A DNA stretch of 64,000 nt from Hemicentrotus pulcherrimus (GCA_003118195.1 BEXV01000203.1:141663-205662); one strand, 5' to 3'; positions 15,216-30,027 are shown, numbered from the stretch's first letter. Notes: generated by a model from the sequence alone, not told the origin. A program made the numbers and translations.

Positions 15216-15246
<31 letters not shown>
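15192..15246. repeat. (CA)n microsatellite
   Basis: Alternating CA with occasional CG/TA interruptions; the purest part is at the right end. Confidence 0.95.
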
Positions 15247-16639
15247 TCACTCCCTCGCAATCTATGTTAATAGCTTTGTGTTCATTGAACAATGTTTTAA
15301 TCCGTTCATAATACTTACTTTCCCATTGTCAAAACATTTTCTATTTATGCCAAAACTCAAGCTTTCCTCCCTAAAGAATCCTTTTTTTAAAAATCAATCA
15401 GAGATGAACCGTTTTTTAATTTTCACAATCAGATTAGTTATATGTAACTTGTAGTAAAATATTTATTCTTGTTTTGTTTCTTAATCTATAGCAAACGTAT
15501 TTAGAAACAAATGCTTTTATTTAATTGTTATATGAGTAAACTAACAATTTCATTGTTGATAATCATCAATGAAGAAATAGATACCCAAATCATCAGCTAA
15601 TAACTCTTTTTATCAATTTTTGTCAGTTTCAATTATGTTAGAAAATCATGCGGTGCTGGGAACGTTCAGACCTGTACAATAGCACTGATTAGAGATCTTC
15701 CCATGATAATATTCCTGTAACAGCGTTGACCCTTTCAATCAAATTCGCCTTGAATTGCTGATCCGATTAGTGGTAATACTAATCCGATTAACTATGAATA
15801 ACATCAATATTACATTTTCTCCCACATTCAGTAACTTTATTAAATTCTAAGAGATATCGTCAAAAAGGGATTATAGGAGTATAATGAAGCATTGATTGAC
15901 CATCTTTGTCCTTAAAATATAAGTTGAGGACTTTGAAAGTGTCTCTTGAGACATAGCTTAGACGGACGGGGTCTTTAAATACTTCTCATTGAATGAGTAA
16001 AAAAAAAAGGTTCACATGTAGCTGGTAATAGTTAATTCAATGAATTTTTTGATACTTTTTTTTTACACCGTTTTTTCTTCTGTTTCTTAATATCTATTCA
16101 AAAAACCTTTCCGCGTTTAATGATAAGAGATTCATCATTTACCTAGACTGATTTCATTTTTTCTTTTTTCTTGGTATATCACTTTTTTTATACTTCAGCA
16201 ATAAAGGAACAAACATTATGACAAAGGCATACAAAGAAAAGGAGGGCATGATAAGCAAAGCCTAGGACTTGACCTGTTTAATGGTCCATGCAGGGCAGGT
16301 AACGTAAAAACAAAACAAATCATTAAAATAACTTTTAAAACTCAATATGGAGGTGTTACAGATAAGGTTACCTTGTAATTTGATTAAAAGAGTCAACGCT
16401 GTTACTTAAATATTATCACGGGAAGATAATGAATATGAAATAACCTTTATAACCAAATATGTTAAACTTTAAAAATCATATAAAATATGATAACATATTA
16501 GATGAAAAGACAATGTCAATATTCGAAAGGAGAACATTAATGAAATAAACTGTAACCACGAATTCTGTAAAGAAATTCACAAACTCTTCATGGTTCAAAA
16601 TCAGAAAGTCGAAGGTGGATTGGAAACTTAAAAGGCAGA

Positions 16640-17440
16640 ATTGGAAATTGTGCCTGATGGATATTGTAAGATCGTTAAAAGATATTTGACAGGAGATGGA
16701 AGAGAAGATAAGTGCATCCATCCCACAGCAGGATACAGCTTAAAGACGGCGAGTATCTACCAAGCCTTCCTCTATAGGCAAAACCAGTGCCTCGTCTCCA
16801 GGGAGTATAGAACCATTTCTGCTACCGAACATTGCTCGCACCATCGCATCGAGCAGGCGACGGAGCGAGCTTGTAACCGCAAGATTCTTTGGCATGTAAG
16901 TCTGATGTAACTGGTGTTAGCTCCTTCTAAAGGCTTCATAATGGCGTAATGATACTGTATATTTTACGGCTAAAACCGTCAAGAATCGTCAAGAGGGAAT
17001 AAAAACATTTTGTGAATACTATTTCCTTCACGGCATCATTCTTAGCTCGTTCGGTTCACATTTGCAGCCCCCGTCTCGGGCGCGATGTTTTCATAATTAT
17101 TTACGCCGGTCGCGTTGCCTTTGTGCGGAAACAGTGTGGCGTAATTTGCAGAAAACGTGTTGTTTCATAATACCTATCTCACTATTCAATTTTCATTCCT
17201 GAAATCCCACGAGCGTTTCCCGCCCCCTTTCTGTCATCCACTCCATCGTCTTGTCTTCACCCGAGAGCGCATTTTGATGGAGAGAAATAAGAGGGTTAGG
17301 AAGAAGTGGATCTGAGCAGGGTTTGTTTTGAGTAATTCAGTGTGGAAAATCTGCAGCGATAATGGCGTGATGGGACCGCTCTGAGCAACCGTAGCCACTG
17401 CGCCCCGGGCGGTCATGTCAAAATGTTCCCCTTCATCCCA
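16640..17440. promoter_or_regulatory. GC-richer island, candidate cis-regulatory module
   Basis: This stretch stands out from AT-rich neighbours by CpG content (CGGGCGCGATG near 17077, CGGTCGCGTTG near 17107). An inverted pair TTACGCC (17101-17107) and GGCGTAA (17138-17144) flanks a CpG-rich centre, with the homeodomain-type TAATTATTT just before it. The open frame at 16641-16910 has no recognised domain. It lies about 19 kb upstream of gatac; a link to that gene is conjecture. Confidence 0.25.
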
Positions 17441-18997
17441 ATTTGCTGACCTGCGCGTACTCCACGTTTTTACTTTTTATTGTCATTGTTCCTGCCAGCA
17501 GAAGACACATATGTCCGGCCTGTCGTATTATTTTAGGGGATTTAAATACTAAAAGCATATAGAGTGCTCTTACAGGTCATTGATTCCCAAGATATTTCTT
17601 TCTTGAAAAGTTAATCTTTGAACGAGGACGAAATTATGTCATATGGTAGGACATCATGTCCGCTCAGTGACATGGTAATGTTTCGAGTTTTTAAAGCGAC
17701 CGACATTCTTTTGTAAACCTTCCGGGAATTATGTTTAACATTACCTATGTAAACTAAATTTAAAACAAAGAAATTTTAAAATGTTCTTTCAGCATTGTAA
17801 AATATCGGTGAATTTAATTGAGCTGTCTATTTACCTTAATGTAATTATGGCGAACAGACAGACACCTTGTCACTCATACAATAGTCTATTTTTTTTTATA
17901 GAAATACAAAGGTACATTTATCGTTTCACTGGTTATATCAAAGGATTATAGAGGAGAACAAAATGTTATCTCTGGCGAATACACCAGTCATGGGCAAACA
18001 CAGTGTACCGTACAATGTACGCAGCTTCATTTAAATACTAATGGTTGTAACGAACCCTGACCTTTTAAAGGTTGGACATTGTTATTGTTATTCCAAAACA
18101 TAATGATGACGCAAAAACAGTGCAATGGTGATTTTTTTTCTTTATCATTAGTATGTTCTTGTTTTGGTGTTACGGCCTTCTTTAATCTGTCTAATAGCGA
18201 TGTCTTTCCTTTCCTTAAGGCAGATTTATTCTCATTTCTTTAATGTTGCACAATTTAATATAAAACTGTGTACATTGAAACTATATATGAAGGTTATGAT
18301 CAATATGATGATTTGCAAATAGTTGTAAATTATGTCACGATAAACTTATCGATCAATGTCCTAAGGAACAAAATGATCACACTAAGTTAGTTTATAACAA
18401 CCAGATTTGTTTACTTTGTAAGTAAAAAAATATCTAGAATAAAATCTTCATTATTATATGGCAGAGTTCTTTTGCAGAATGGTGAAATAATAAAGTCAGT
18501 AAAAAAAAACCCCACATAAAATGATAATTATTCAACGTTCTTTTAAGAAGTATTATTAAAAGGAGTGACTGCAATCTACACATAGATTATTTTTGTAATG
18601 ATTTCTTAATTTCTAAAGAAGTTATGAATAAATTATCTGGCAACTCGAAATGCATTATGACTTCTACATACTAATGAAAATATAAATTTGTTCATGGACG
18701 TGATGAACATTGTATCTTGGTCCATGGTCAAACTGATGTTTCTCGATTGTTTCATTTTATTTTACTGTATATCCATTAATAATCCACCACCCACATTTAA
18801 TCCTATTCAATAGAAGCGGGAAGTCTCGAGTTATAATTTCAAAACGTTACTGGAAAGTTGAATACTATTGATAATGATTACGTTTTTTGTATGTGTGACT
18901 TTTAGTTGTTATTTGTTAGGACAAAAACCGTGTCAATTAATTGCCTTGATGAAAACGCAAATACTACTTTTATAAGCCTCTCACGTATTTTTCACAT

Positions 18998-19055
18998 CCT
19001 CTCTCTCTCTCTATCACTCTCTCTCGTTCTCTCTCTCTCTCTCTCTCTTTCTCTT
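18998..19055. repeat. (CT)n microsatellite
   Basis: Interrupted CT dinucleotide run, with a CAG at its right end resembling an acceptor (CTTTCTCTTCAG, ending near 19059). No coding sequence that I recognise follows. Confidence 0.9.
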
Positions 19056-19965
19056 CAGCATACCCTCGTTCCCACTTGCGACCCTTGTTTCACATTCTTT
19101 TATCAATATCAGTATTCATTCTACACAAATATTTACTCAGCATTCCTGGAAAGAAATGTAGAACCGGGGCAAGACTGAACAGTAAAACAAGCTTCAAAAG
19201 AATTTGTGCAAAATCTACATCAAAGTTGACGTCCACTCTTGACATTCCCTTTCTGTATTTACCGAACAATGCTAACAGTTTTTTTTTATTCAGCTTTTTT
19301 ATATTCAATGTTATAGTTCAAGAAGTTCCTCACATTTATGTATTAGGAACATTATTTGAAATTGCTGTTAGTTCGCAGGCTTAATCCTGCATCAAGCTCA
19401 TGCAATATGGTACGGTCCCTTTCCATTGTTGTTACACATCCCTTAAAAGTCTATGCTGTGATTTATCTTTATAACTGTTGCACTAACATGTCAGTAATAC
19501 ATTGATAACAGTTGGCGAAACATGTATGGATGATGATCATTGTAGAGGATCACCCGCAGGCTTGAGCTGCTATCTCGTATGAATCATCTCTCTCATCTAT
19601 GGTAGATTTGTCTAAAGTCCTAGCAAATTGTTGCCACTCGCCCATGACTTTTCTCAGCAGGTTTAATGTCCTCTACCTGCTGAATAGACTTTAGTGATAA
19701 TAGACCCCTAATTTGATTCCCTCAAAAGCACACCTGTGCGTTCTTCGTCCTTTGTGAAGTTAATCATATAATTTTGCAACATTTACCGTTCACAGACCTC
19801 ACCTGCGAGTACTGGCGCGGCATCTTTCAAAACACGTTTTCAATTCCCTTGTCATGATATTTAATATTTCATTCAGCCAAGCGGTGTAAAGAGATTCACG
19901 CGCTATTGTCATTTATCTATCCATCGCTGACGGGTCACTGAGGGTTCGCCGATGAGTGTGTTCTA

Positions 19966-20053
19966 GCGTGTGTGCGTATGTGTGTGTGTGCGTGTGCGTG
20001 TGTGTGTGCGTGTGTGTGCGTGTGTGTGTGTGCGCGCGTGTGTGTATGTGTGT
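19966..20053. repeat. (TG/CG)n microsatellite
   Basis: Almost continuous alternating TG with CG steps (TGTGCGTGTGCG, TGCGCGCGTG) over nearly 90 bp. Alternating purine-pyrimidine sequence of this kind can adopt left-handed Z-DNA. Confidence 0.95.
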
Positions 20054-23000
20054 CTATTTCATTGCTGTCGGGTCGATCTCAGGAGCGGAACTCCACTCAC
20101 TGCGTCGTGAAAACCACAAATATTGAAGAGAAAGAATAATCAAATGGATGTGGCGATAAACACCAACAACAATGGCATCAAGTGGTGGTTTATTGATCCT
20201 TGTCATATTTTTGTTTAGGCAGTGGGAAAGAAGATTTGAGGGGAAAAAAAGATGACGATAAATCAAATAATAATAAATACTTAATAGGTAGTCGTGGTTG
20301 GGGTATAACAACGATTTCCCACCCCTTTTAATTTCCTCTTGAATGAAAATGGCGTAGTTGAAGGGTAATTGATTTTGTATATAATATACATGCTTGCCTC
20401 CCTTTGTTTTAGATTTTCTAAAGAAACATTTTCTCTCTAACTTGTTACTACTCATCATTTGAGTAATACAGGGAGGAAGATGGCTCATCTGTGTATATCT
20501 TTGCATGTGGTTTGCATTCATATTTTGTTCATTTAGGACTTTTCAGATCTCATTATACCAATTATTTAGGTATTCTTTTTTCATTTCTTACCCTGATACC
20601 TCTTAGTAAGTCTTAGCGAATCAGAAAACAAACGGTCAAAGGCTGCATTGCGTGTAATCATGGACCAGTCCTGAATAGAGAACCAGTTAAGCAGTTCATG
20701 TGGTCTCTTAATAAATGAATCAGAACTAATTACGAGCTTCCTCGTTTTTTTACGTCGTTTATTATCCACTTAGATACCTCCACCCCTTCATCTCCCTCTC
20801 TAAAAGCACATCATTATAGAAAGCTAGGCCTTTTATCTTCTGACCAATGAAGGAATCTATTAATTTCATGCTCCGCAAACCAAATGTGACAAAATAGTGT
20901 TTTAGTATTACCGTTTGGGTTATTTATTCAAAGGTGGTTGTTCACCTTGAGTTTGGTTTGTAATGACCGTTCTAATATTTGTAAGGACCATTAATTATCT
21001 GGTTGTCATAACGAGATATGAAAAGAATCATCTGGGGATGAAATAGAGGTAATAATAAATCACCACCTGGTCCTGCCAAAGAGTAATTTACATGTCAAGA
21101 TTATACCCTTTTCTTTTGCTTACCAATTCCGGAAAATGAAGTACGATTTCAAATCTTTATAAAAACAGTAGTGCAAATTATCTAAATGATCTAAAATGTA
21201 GAAAATTTCATGTTTCCATATTTAGATTTAGGCTATGCTTTTATTCTCATTAATGATACTAAATTTAAATCCTTTACAAAACACCTACATTGGAATAGAG
21301 AGCTGAATTCTTTTCAGCTCTTAAACAAAGTCGTCTGATTTCGTATATTCAGTTAATTACCAGCAGGACTATATTTTACTATCTCTTTTAGTTATCCTAG
21401 TTACAAGGGATGAAGTTAAGAAATCCGTTATAATTGCTCAGGTCCATCGTCATGCTGTACCTTACCAGTTATGTATCAATACAAGTTTTACCTTGGGGAT
21501 TAGATGTTCTGCCTCTTAGAGTTTGCTTGGGAACATTTTAACTTCTATAGATTTTTAATATTTTTTATCAGCAGTACAACTTCGTGAAAAAGATATAATT
21601 CGGATGAAAGATTTTCCTGTACTGTAAACATTTCGACCCTCATGACACTGCTTCTTCAAAGATACAATGTTTTAAAAAAATAATAATTAGAATTAAAAAG
21701 AACAGTAGAGAAACAAGCTACCGCCACAGTGGTAAAATGTAAAAAAAAAAAGTTTATCAAAAACTCTTAGAATGCAAATTACAGGTCAATTATCATTTCC
21801 TTAAAAAGTACACTGAAATCTTATTAAGCCTACTAAAGAGATAGCTGTATCGGTTTCTTCATTGCATGTACCCTATTTCGAAAAGCTGTCTGCTCCTCCT
21901 ACAAACAATGATAATCGGACCTAGTATGACATAGATATAGAAAAGAAATTAAACTTGTGGAAAAATCCTCTTGGTATAGGCCATCAAATCACAGGCAGGG
22001 AAAATAAAAGAGTAAACGAAAACGAATCGAAATGGTATAAGGTCATTGACATGATTATGATGAGGACCAAAGATGAGATGAGTTCTATTTTGCTCCAACC
22101 TAATAGATGATTTACAAAGCATATGTTATTGAATCAAATACAGTCAATCTACTTTGAATACTTTTCAGGTTTTACTCGCACATAAACTCCTATCAGCGCT
22201 AATATATTTGATTTGTATTTTTTCCTATACACTTTGGGCCGCACACACAAAACCAGTGCGGTAGATGTTATCATAGATGCTGTTTTTGTTGAATTTCTGG
22301 GACAGAAAAACTTCGTCAATTGTAGATGGTTTCTTTCTTCACGGAGTCATTTAACGTGTGAGTATACCGCGTGACTTAAAAAGAACCGTGGTGAATAATA
22401 TGAAGCATATCAGAGTAATCGCGATCACACATTGGACTGCTAAGCTTTCATGCAGGATAAAGACTCTCTGAATGAGACCACAAAGGATGAAATTAAATGG
22501 AAATATTAAAAGATGCCGACGCCACAGAAGGCAAAAAGTAAACTATTACCTACCGCAGTTCTGTTACCGTTTGCTCGAATTAGAAAGAAAAGAAAGGAGG
22601 GGATTAAAATATGAACGATAGCTTGGTGGAATATATCCGTTAGCTAAGCAGCTGGATAAATCAAGCCACGGAGAAAGAGAAAAGGATTATTAAAACAATT
22701 TTTTTTAAACAGAATTTCTGCGACGCAAATTAGCGAAACAAAGTTGGGTAGAACAAAATACGAACACAACTTTATTAACAATTCATGTGACTATTCCATA
22801 CCACTTTAGTCAGCAAAAAAAAAACAAGGAAAACATAAACAGCAATAAAAACAAAAAAACACCATGAAATCAAGAATAAAATGTTATGATCATGTTCTCC
22901 TAACTTTATCTATGTTACTTTCCAATTACTTATATGTTCACATTCTTTGAATATATCTTAATTTTAAACCTTCAATATTGTTTTCAATAAATCCCTTTTT

Positions 23001-25366
23001 CGCTGTTTCACGTTGCTATTTGTTCGTGTGTCAATCTTCATTTAAAAGTGACGTTGTGATTAAAAACTTTATAAACAGAAAGAACTATATGCATTAATAA
23101 AAAGATGTAACCTATTTTAGAGAACTTTATTATATAACAAATTTCTGGATCTTGGCCTGAAGCAAACCGGTCCAGAGTGTGCGCGCACTACTAAGTACAA
23201 ATATATCAGTGCGACCACAATGACTCGTCCAATATCCAACTAATCATTAATCAGATGTTAGTATGTCTTATCGCGTTCTTATCACGATTTGCTTTGATAA
23301 CAACGGGTGTCGTGTCAATGAAGAGAAAACAGGACTTGTCATATCATAGTTATTACATGAAATGGGTGGACGAAATTATAACTTAATATTAACAGACAGG
23401 ATAGAATGAAAAAAAATACGTCACGTTAAAAAGAGTCACGGTGACCTTTCAAATCATGGGACGGTCAGTACTCAACAGACTGCAATATATTAATTTGCAC
23501 CATTTAAAAGAGATCAGATCTTTCATCGCATAGTCTTTGAGATATGTGGAACCTTTATAATCATTATAGTAAGTTCATTTATAAAAAAATGAGATCTTTA
23601 AATTAAAATACATTAAGAAACAACACTTTTAGCTTATGCTAAGTCCCATCTGCATATTAACAGAGAATAGAGATAAACCGCCAGGTACAATTTTCAGATG
23701 AGAATCCTTTTTAAAATGTTTGTTTCCATATTGGTTTCTTTCACAAGATATTTATTTCACTTTTTTAAAATTAAATTTAGTAACAATTGAAAATAGTTGT
23801 ATTTTGATGGGAAAAAAAAAAAGAAAATTGATGTCTCAATAAACATTAATACCACGTCCAAGCAATGTTATAAGGAATTTTGTACCGTTGTAAAGTAATA
23901 CAATTGTCACAGTGGGCGTGTGATGGAGAAAAGGATTGTTTTAAAACAAGAATGGAAACAAAAAATGCGTAAATATTGCTGTGTTTGTAACTTAAGCATG
24001 GAAGTTGTTGAAGTATACTTGAGGTATGCTAACATTCTTATCTTATCTGTAATTGTTTTGTCGATAAAGACGGTGATACGGTAAACGGGGTATTTCATTC
24101 GGGCGCAAAGATCTCAGGACAAAATCAAATATATGCAAACGAAAACACTGAATGGCCTTTTCCTTGCCATCTCAAGCCAAAGCAGTCTTCTGGTCCGATG
24201 CTGAGGTGGAATATCGCAGGATTTATCAGGACCAATAAGCTTTGAATTGGAAAGAGATCGTATAAAGCTCCATTTGGCTATCAGAGATTAATCGAGTGAT
24301 CCAAAGACCTTTCTTTATTCATGGCGAGTTGCTAGGGACTGCTATTCGAGCCAGGCATTGCAGAGGCGTAGGGGCAAGTACAAAGATGATAGGCGCAGAG
24401 ACTTTTTAAAGGATTCAGTTTCGAAGAAAAAGCAATTGTACATGCTTCTGCCACTTGAAATAATTACTATTGCAATTAAACATTTTGCCTTTTTATCAAT
24501 CGTTTACAAATGTATTTTAAAAAATTGTTCTCGAACTTTTGTTTTTCGATAGTGCAATAAAAAAAAAGCTAACTGGTAAAGCTTGCATATTAGAAACATA
24601 CCTAAATAGCATAGACTGATAAAAGGAAAATGAAAGTAAATGTAGTGGTAATTATGTTTGTGATAATAAATATTAAGTATTACGTGTACTATGATTGCCT
24701 TTAGAACAGTTGGTTACAAAATTTAAATTTAAACGGTTTCATCTCTGTGTAAGCGGGATAAGCAATGCTTTTTATAGTTGGACATATTTCATTTCCTATA
24801 ATATCAACAATTTTGTATACATAAAACAAAATTAATTCATGTACGGTTTCCTCGTAGATTCCAACAAATATATGTACAATAATTACAAATAGTGTCCGTA
24901 GTATAATATAGACCACTAAGAGTGGGAATGGCCTAAATACAGATATTATATACTTTAACAAAAAGTTAATGTTCTTCTGGCTCTCAGCTGAAACCTTCAG
25001 GAATATATAAGCGCAGTTTTTTCCCTAGATTATTATTGCTTAACTAAGAAAATTAAAATAAATCAGATATAGACACTTCCATAAATTATGCACCGGGCTG
25101 GTATTAACCTGCACGACCAATGCCCTCTTTAGCTATTCTAACATTGTCTTCATCAGGTAGAAATATGAAGTACGATCGTTATTGCTTTTTCCCCAAAACT
25201 GAACAAATTTGCTCCTTTAATGTACTTTTGATAGTATTTCTGCTGACGGCAAGCTTCGGTGTTGCATACATAATGCCGAAGAGGTTTGGAAATGGAGAAA
25301 TTTACATGCAGAAAACCAGATTAAAACAGAGATAGCGGGAGTAGGAATCATGAAAAAGCGAGGTGA

Positions 25367-25478
25367 AGAGAAGAAGAGAGTGGAGAGATAGATAAAGATA
25401 GAGAGCAGGAGCAATATAGAAAAAAGGGAGATAGAGGTAGATGGGCATGGGGAGATAGAGAGAGATAGAGAGAGAAAA

Positions 25479-25514
<36 letters not shown>

Positions 25515-25572
25515 GACAGAAGAAGATGGCAAGGAGAGTGGTGAAGAACATGAAACTACTAAGAAGGTCCAT

Positions 25573-25615
<43 letters not shown>

Positions 25616-25640
25616 AAGAGAGAGAAAGAAGGAGCAATAG
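25367..25640 (+). repeat. Long GA-rich polypurine tract with (GA)n cores
   Basis: The + strand is almost entirely purine over about 270 bp, with pure GA cores near 25482-25509 and 25578-25611. The apparent Ser/Leu-rich minus-strand frames here are repeat translation, not proteins. Confidence 0.95.
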
Positions 25641-28600
25641 AGATGCTTTGAGATGAAAGTCAGTGGCTTCATGTCAGCATAAACAAAATGGAGAGAACAA
25701 AAGGAACAATTAAAAACCAACAACGGGGGCATTTGGACTTTTTTTTTGAAGGAGATGTAGTAGATCAACAAACAGGGGTGGTCCTTGAAAGTCGACGAGG
25801 GAAAGGGGGAAAAAGCAATTGTGGAATCGCGGAAACCTTCAGTTTCAATTTCTCCGCATCCTTTGCACCTTCTTGCTTTGGGATTTGCATAATCATCTCG
25901 CGTGGATGATTGAAGCGTGCGGAGTTTAGTTCTCTCATCTGAGACGATTTGGATGAGTTGTCACTAAGCTTGTTTCGCTCATAAATTCAATTGACATTAA
26001 TCATCTCGTATAATGCAGTTGTAATCGTAGGCAATTATGAGAAGTGAGTTCATCCATTTTTCAATGTAAAAAAGGTGTTTTGCTGCATTAACATCCGCAA
26101 TAGTTTGTTAAAAAGGAAGAAATACAATAAGAGAAGTTTTTTAGTTTTTCCTATAATTATGCTAGCAATTCCATCTGTCTCGCTTACTTATTATTGTGCA
26201 TTTTCGGAGTGGGCAATGGTGGCTGTTAATGTTATCTTGACGGCAAAATATTTATATACATTGAAAGGTACTTTTTGTACCAAAATCTGAACATTCAATC
26301 GAACATCTATCTAAACTGATTTAATTTCATTGTATACATTTCATTAAACTTATTTGACTTCATGAATCACCCTGTTAATCTCAATCTCGCATTCGTGTCC
26401 GCTCGTGGTCTACTTATAGTTTCAGGTTCGGTAAACATAACGGCCAGTAATAAACAATGATTAGTTAAAGACCTAATTAATGAACAATTACAGAGTAAAC
26501 AGACCTGAAATTCATCTCCGGTGATTTTTGTTCATGATGAGCGCTCAAATCAAAGATGCGTAGCATTGTTTCTTTTCAACAGTACCCAAAAAGTGTCTGT
26601 ATGTGGCTCTCAAGAAGACTGCCACAAGTTAAATGTCTTGAGTGTGTGAAATCATTTGAGGAATTTAAACATTTCTGCCATTCCGTGCCCATACAGTTGT
26701 ATACATCAAGAGGTTAATTTAACCATCGGTGTGCTTTATTGGCATTGGAAAACTGTAAGTATGAGTTTTATTCTTGAGTAATATACTAGTTGTAGTTTCC
26801 TTTTCACAGCATTCTCTTCTTGTGTGAAAACCGTTGGTATTCTATAGGAACATTTGAAAGTATTTCTACTTAATATGATGACAGTAATTTAGTTAGTAGG
26901 CTTAGTAGTAACTCTTGACATTGGTGAAATTCTAAGTTGACCGTTATGAGCTTAGTGTTTATCATATTCTTATATTGCTTGATGTGTTTTTGGACAGAAC
27001 ACACAAAACCTATAAACAAACAAACAAGAACGATAACTTGTGAGCTAGCCGAATAAGAAAATTCTCATTTTGCGTCTTTGAGAAACAATGCGAAAGACAA
27101 CAAAAGTGAAACGTACCCTTTGGTTGAACTGTGTGATGTTTTGTCCTAAAGTTATTTGAATTGCAAAATCATTGAATAAAGCACATGCAAGCTAGATTAT
27201 AAACAATAACTGTAAATTCTAATTATGAACGTATAATTTCTCCAACGGACCCTTCAAATTTATTTCAAAATTGTGATAAAAATCTTAGTCCAGAATCAGA
27301 TTAGAGCAGCGCGGCAGCAAAATGCATTGGTCCAGGATAGGGTCCATGGTCTCGTTAAGTGGATGTTAAATTCATGAGCGCAAATAGAGTTTTTGTCGCT
27401 ATAAGTTTCTCCTTTAATTGCAACAAACAAGTGTGTCATGTAAGATTATGGAATAGGTAATGAAGAAACATGGCAAGTTATCGGTTGGAATAATCTGTCC
27501 AGTCTTCGCGTGACATAGAAAGCTTTTAACGAGAGTCGGGATGACGTTGATGCCTCATGTCTTGTGCGTCATTTTGGTTTTTTTTTTTCTTCTTTACTCT
27601 ACCTTCAGAGCTATTCTCACAAAATATGAAATTAAATATTCAAAAAATAAAAAGACAATATAGTAGACTAATACGTCCATAATTAATCAGTGCAAATAAT
27701 ATTACAGATTCGCAATAACATGTATTGGGGCATAAGGGTGTTTTCTCTAAAATCAACATCTCATCTCAAAATTAGTCGAGGAATATCCGGGATTGAAAGC
27801 GTGATTTAAGTTTGTTTATATATTCATCAATTGGCTTACTTGATAATTTTATTGCCATAATGATCATTGATATCCACACTTTACATCATGATAATTTCAA
27901 GATTAATGTCATTTTTTCAGAGTTTTGTGGAATTACTTTGAAATCCCGGAAGAATTGACGAAGAGGGGGCTATTAATAAATCTCACTGATTCTAGTCCCT
28001 GTGAAATATTCTTGCATATTCTCTGTGGCACTGACCGACATTGTGTGCGTGCTGTTTGATCTATTCACAGGCCACAATTCATTGAAAATGTATGCTGAAC
28101 TGACTTGTTAAAAGATGATATAACATCCGACTTTTAAATCATCAAATTGAAATAATTACTCAATCAGACAATAACTCTAACAAAATGATCGACTTATTAT
28201 TCAATTATTATACAAAACAAGTACTTGCCAGAACCAAATGATGAGAGTTATTCTCAATGTCACCAAAGTATTTTTCTCATAGATACCTAACCCTAAAAAC
28301 ATACTGTACTATTTTGATTGAAATTCTCCAAATCAAAATGATGACATCGTATTCTACTGCCTTCAGTAATTTTGGTCAGCTAGCCTAGAGGTGATGCTCT
28401 ATAACCATTATGGACTTGATTTAAAATAGGCATACATGCCCTAGTCCATTCAAAAACTGTTCGTTGTAGTCGGTTTCTTTTTGTTTCTTCTGCAGCGGTG
28501 TTGATCGCCCTTCCGCTTTCACATATTTCACAATTTGATGGTAAATCAGTTGAATAACAATTTTGGGGAAATGTTAGTGATGAAGAAGAAAAGTCATCAC

Positions 28601-29888
28601 GAGATCTAACGTACTCAGTTGATGGGAATGTCATGGGTCGCTACTATCACGTGATTACACGAGAGGAACAGTCATCAAAAGCCAAACTAGCTAACGCCAT
28701 CTGTTGTCATGTTAGGATTTTTCATCTTAATAGAATTTAAACAGTGTTTATCAAATTTAGGAAAAGTACTAACGGGTTTTCCTTAACATTGCTTATAATA
28801 CCAACCGTGACGAACTTTTGCAAGACTGAACTTATATGAACCAAAATTAATGGCATTTTTTGTGGAAATGTGTAAGTTAATCATTGAGTTTGACAATTCT
28901 TAGAACCAGAATAAACCAAAAGTCTTTACATTGCTTGCATCATGTTCATGAATATTAAACTCGATGGTGGTAAAATGACCGATCTGAACACACACGTCCA
29001 TTCTCAAACTCTTTTTAGTTTTCACCTGTAATCGTAAACTTATATATCTGAAGGCTTAAAATGCATGGGTCCTTTAACGTTGTTCAAACAATGCCAAAGG
29101 TTCGATCGTGTTAGATTTTACATCAAACATCGTCAAAACAAACGAACATAATAAATCCTAGCTCAACTCCGTACACGGTTCCCCGGTGTTATTATTTGTT
29201 TTTGTGTTTCATTCAAGTACAGTAGAAATACCCTTTCCCTGGGGTAGGGGTCCAGCAGGGGGCCTGCCCAAAAATGGCTAGGCTACGGGTCACTGAACGC
29301 GAGGTTATTCACATCATTTCGACACACATCATCACTTCTATCAACATGGGAATATAATATTTCATACACCAGCGATTGGTGTTCGCCAATTTATCGGATA
29401 TGTTATTGAACCTCAGCATTATTGTGACGTAACAATGGTGAAGGATGCTCTGTTAAATGGCGGGAGAAAAAGTTCCACAATTGACCTACTTCTGGGATGA
29501 CGGAATATCGTGTGTCTCGAGAGTAAGTTTCAATGTCCACAAATATGAATTTTATACATGTATAAACGGTTTACCATTTTGTGGTCATGCAATCTTGTAA
29601 TTTTTCCAATCTCCATATAACGTCTCGTAATATTATTAATTCATGTTCAATTTAAAAACAACTGTACAATAACAACAATAGAAAGCATACTAGATGGCAA
29701 AGAGAATTGTGATTGATACTATTTTTCTAAAAATGATTCGGAGGAGAAACGTATTATAATTGATTAATAGTTTTGATATTTTGCTCACATGTTAATGTGT
29801 TTATATTTTGAAAGTTATAATGAAGAGACAACATATTAGGGTTCGAGAAGGTTCCATGAGATATACCTCGTTGAGAGATGGGGAAGAT

Positions 29889-29980
29889 ATTGAGAGAGAG
29901 AAGAGGAGAGGGAGATAATAAAGGGAGGGATAGAGGGAGAGGGGGGAAGAGAGAAAGAGAGAGAGAGAGAGAGAAGGGGT
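29889..29980 (+). repeat. (GA)n microsatellite
   Basis: Imperfect GA/GGA purine run. Two overlapping minus-strand frames rich in Ser, Leu and Pro are products of this repeat. Confidence 0.95.
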
Positions 29981-30027
29981 GGGTGGGAAGATATACATTG
30001 TCGTTGAACAAGCAGTCTAGATTCTGA

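Larger units (their letters stand above)
7681..16639. other. AT-rich flanking DNA without a recognised gene
   Basis: Long AT-rich non-coding sequence. The only structured items are the triplet inverted repeat at 10.7-10.8 kb and the CA microsatellite at 15.19 kb. Scattered open frames of 60-90 codons look random. Confidence 0.6.

Noticed and set aside
20054..20521. 155-codon minus-strand open frame, the longest in the window
   Set aside because: No domain, no signal or membrane pattern consistent with a family, and composition like the surrounding AT-rich DNA. Its end runs up to the TG microsatellite. Best taken as chance.
25302..25771. Ser/Leu-rich open frames on the minus strand
   Set aside because: Direct translation of GA/CT dinucleotide repeats.
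28380..28634. 84-codon minus-strand frame with several Cys
   Set aside because: Cys spacing fits no zinc-finger or other domain I know. Not called as a gene.
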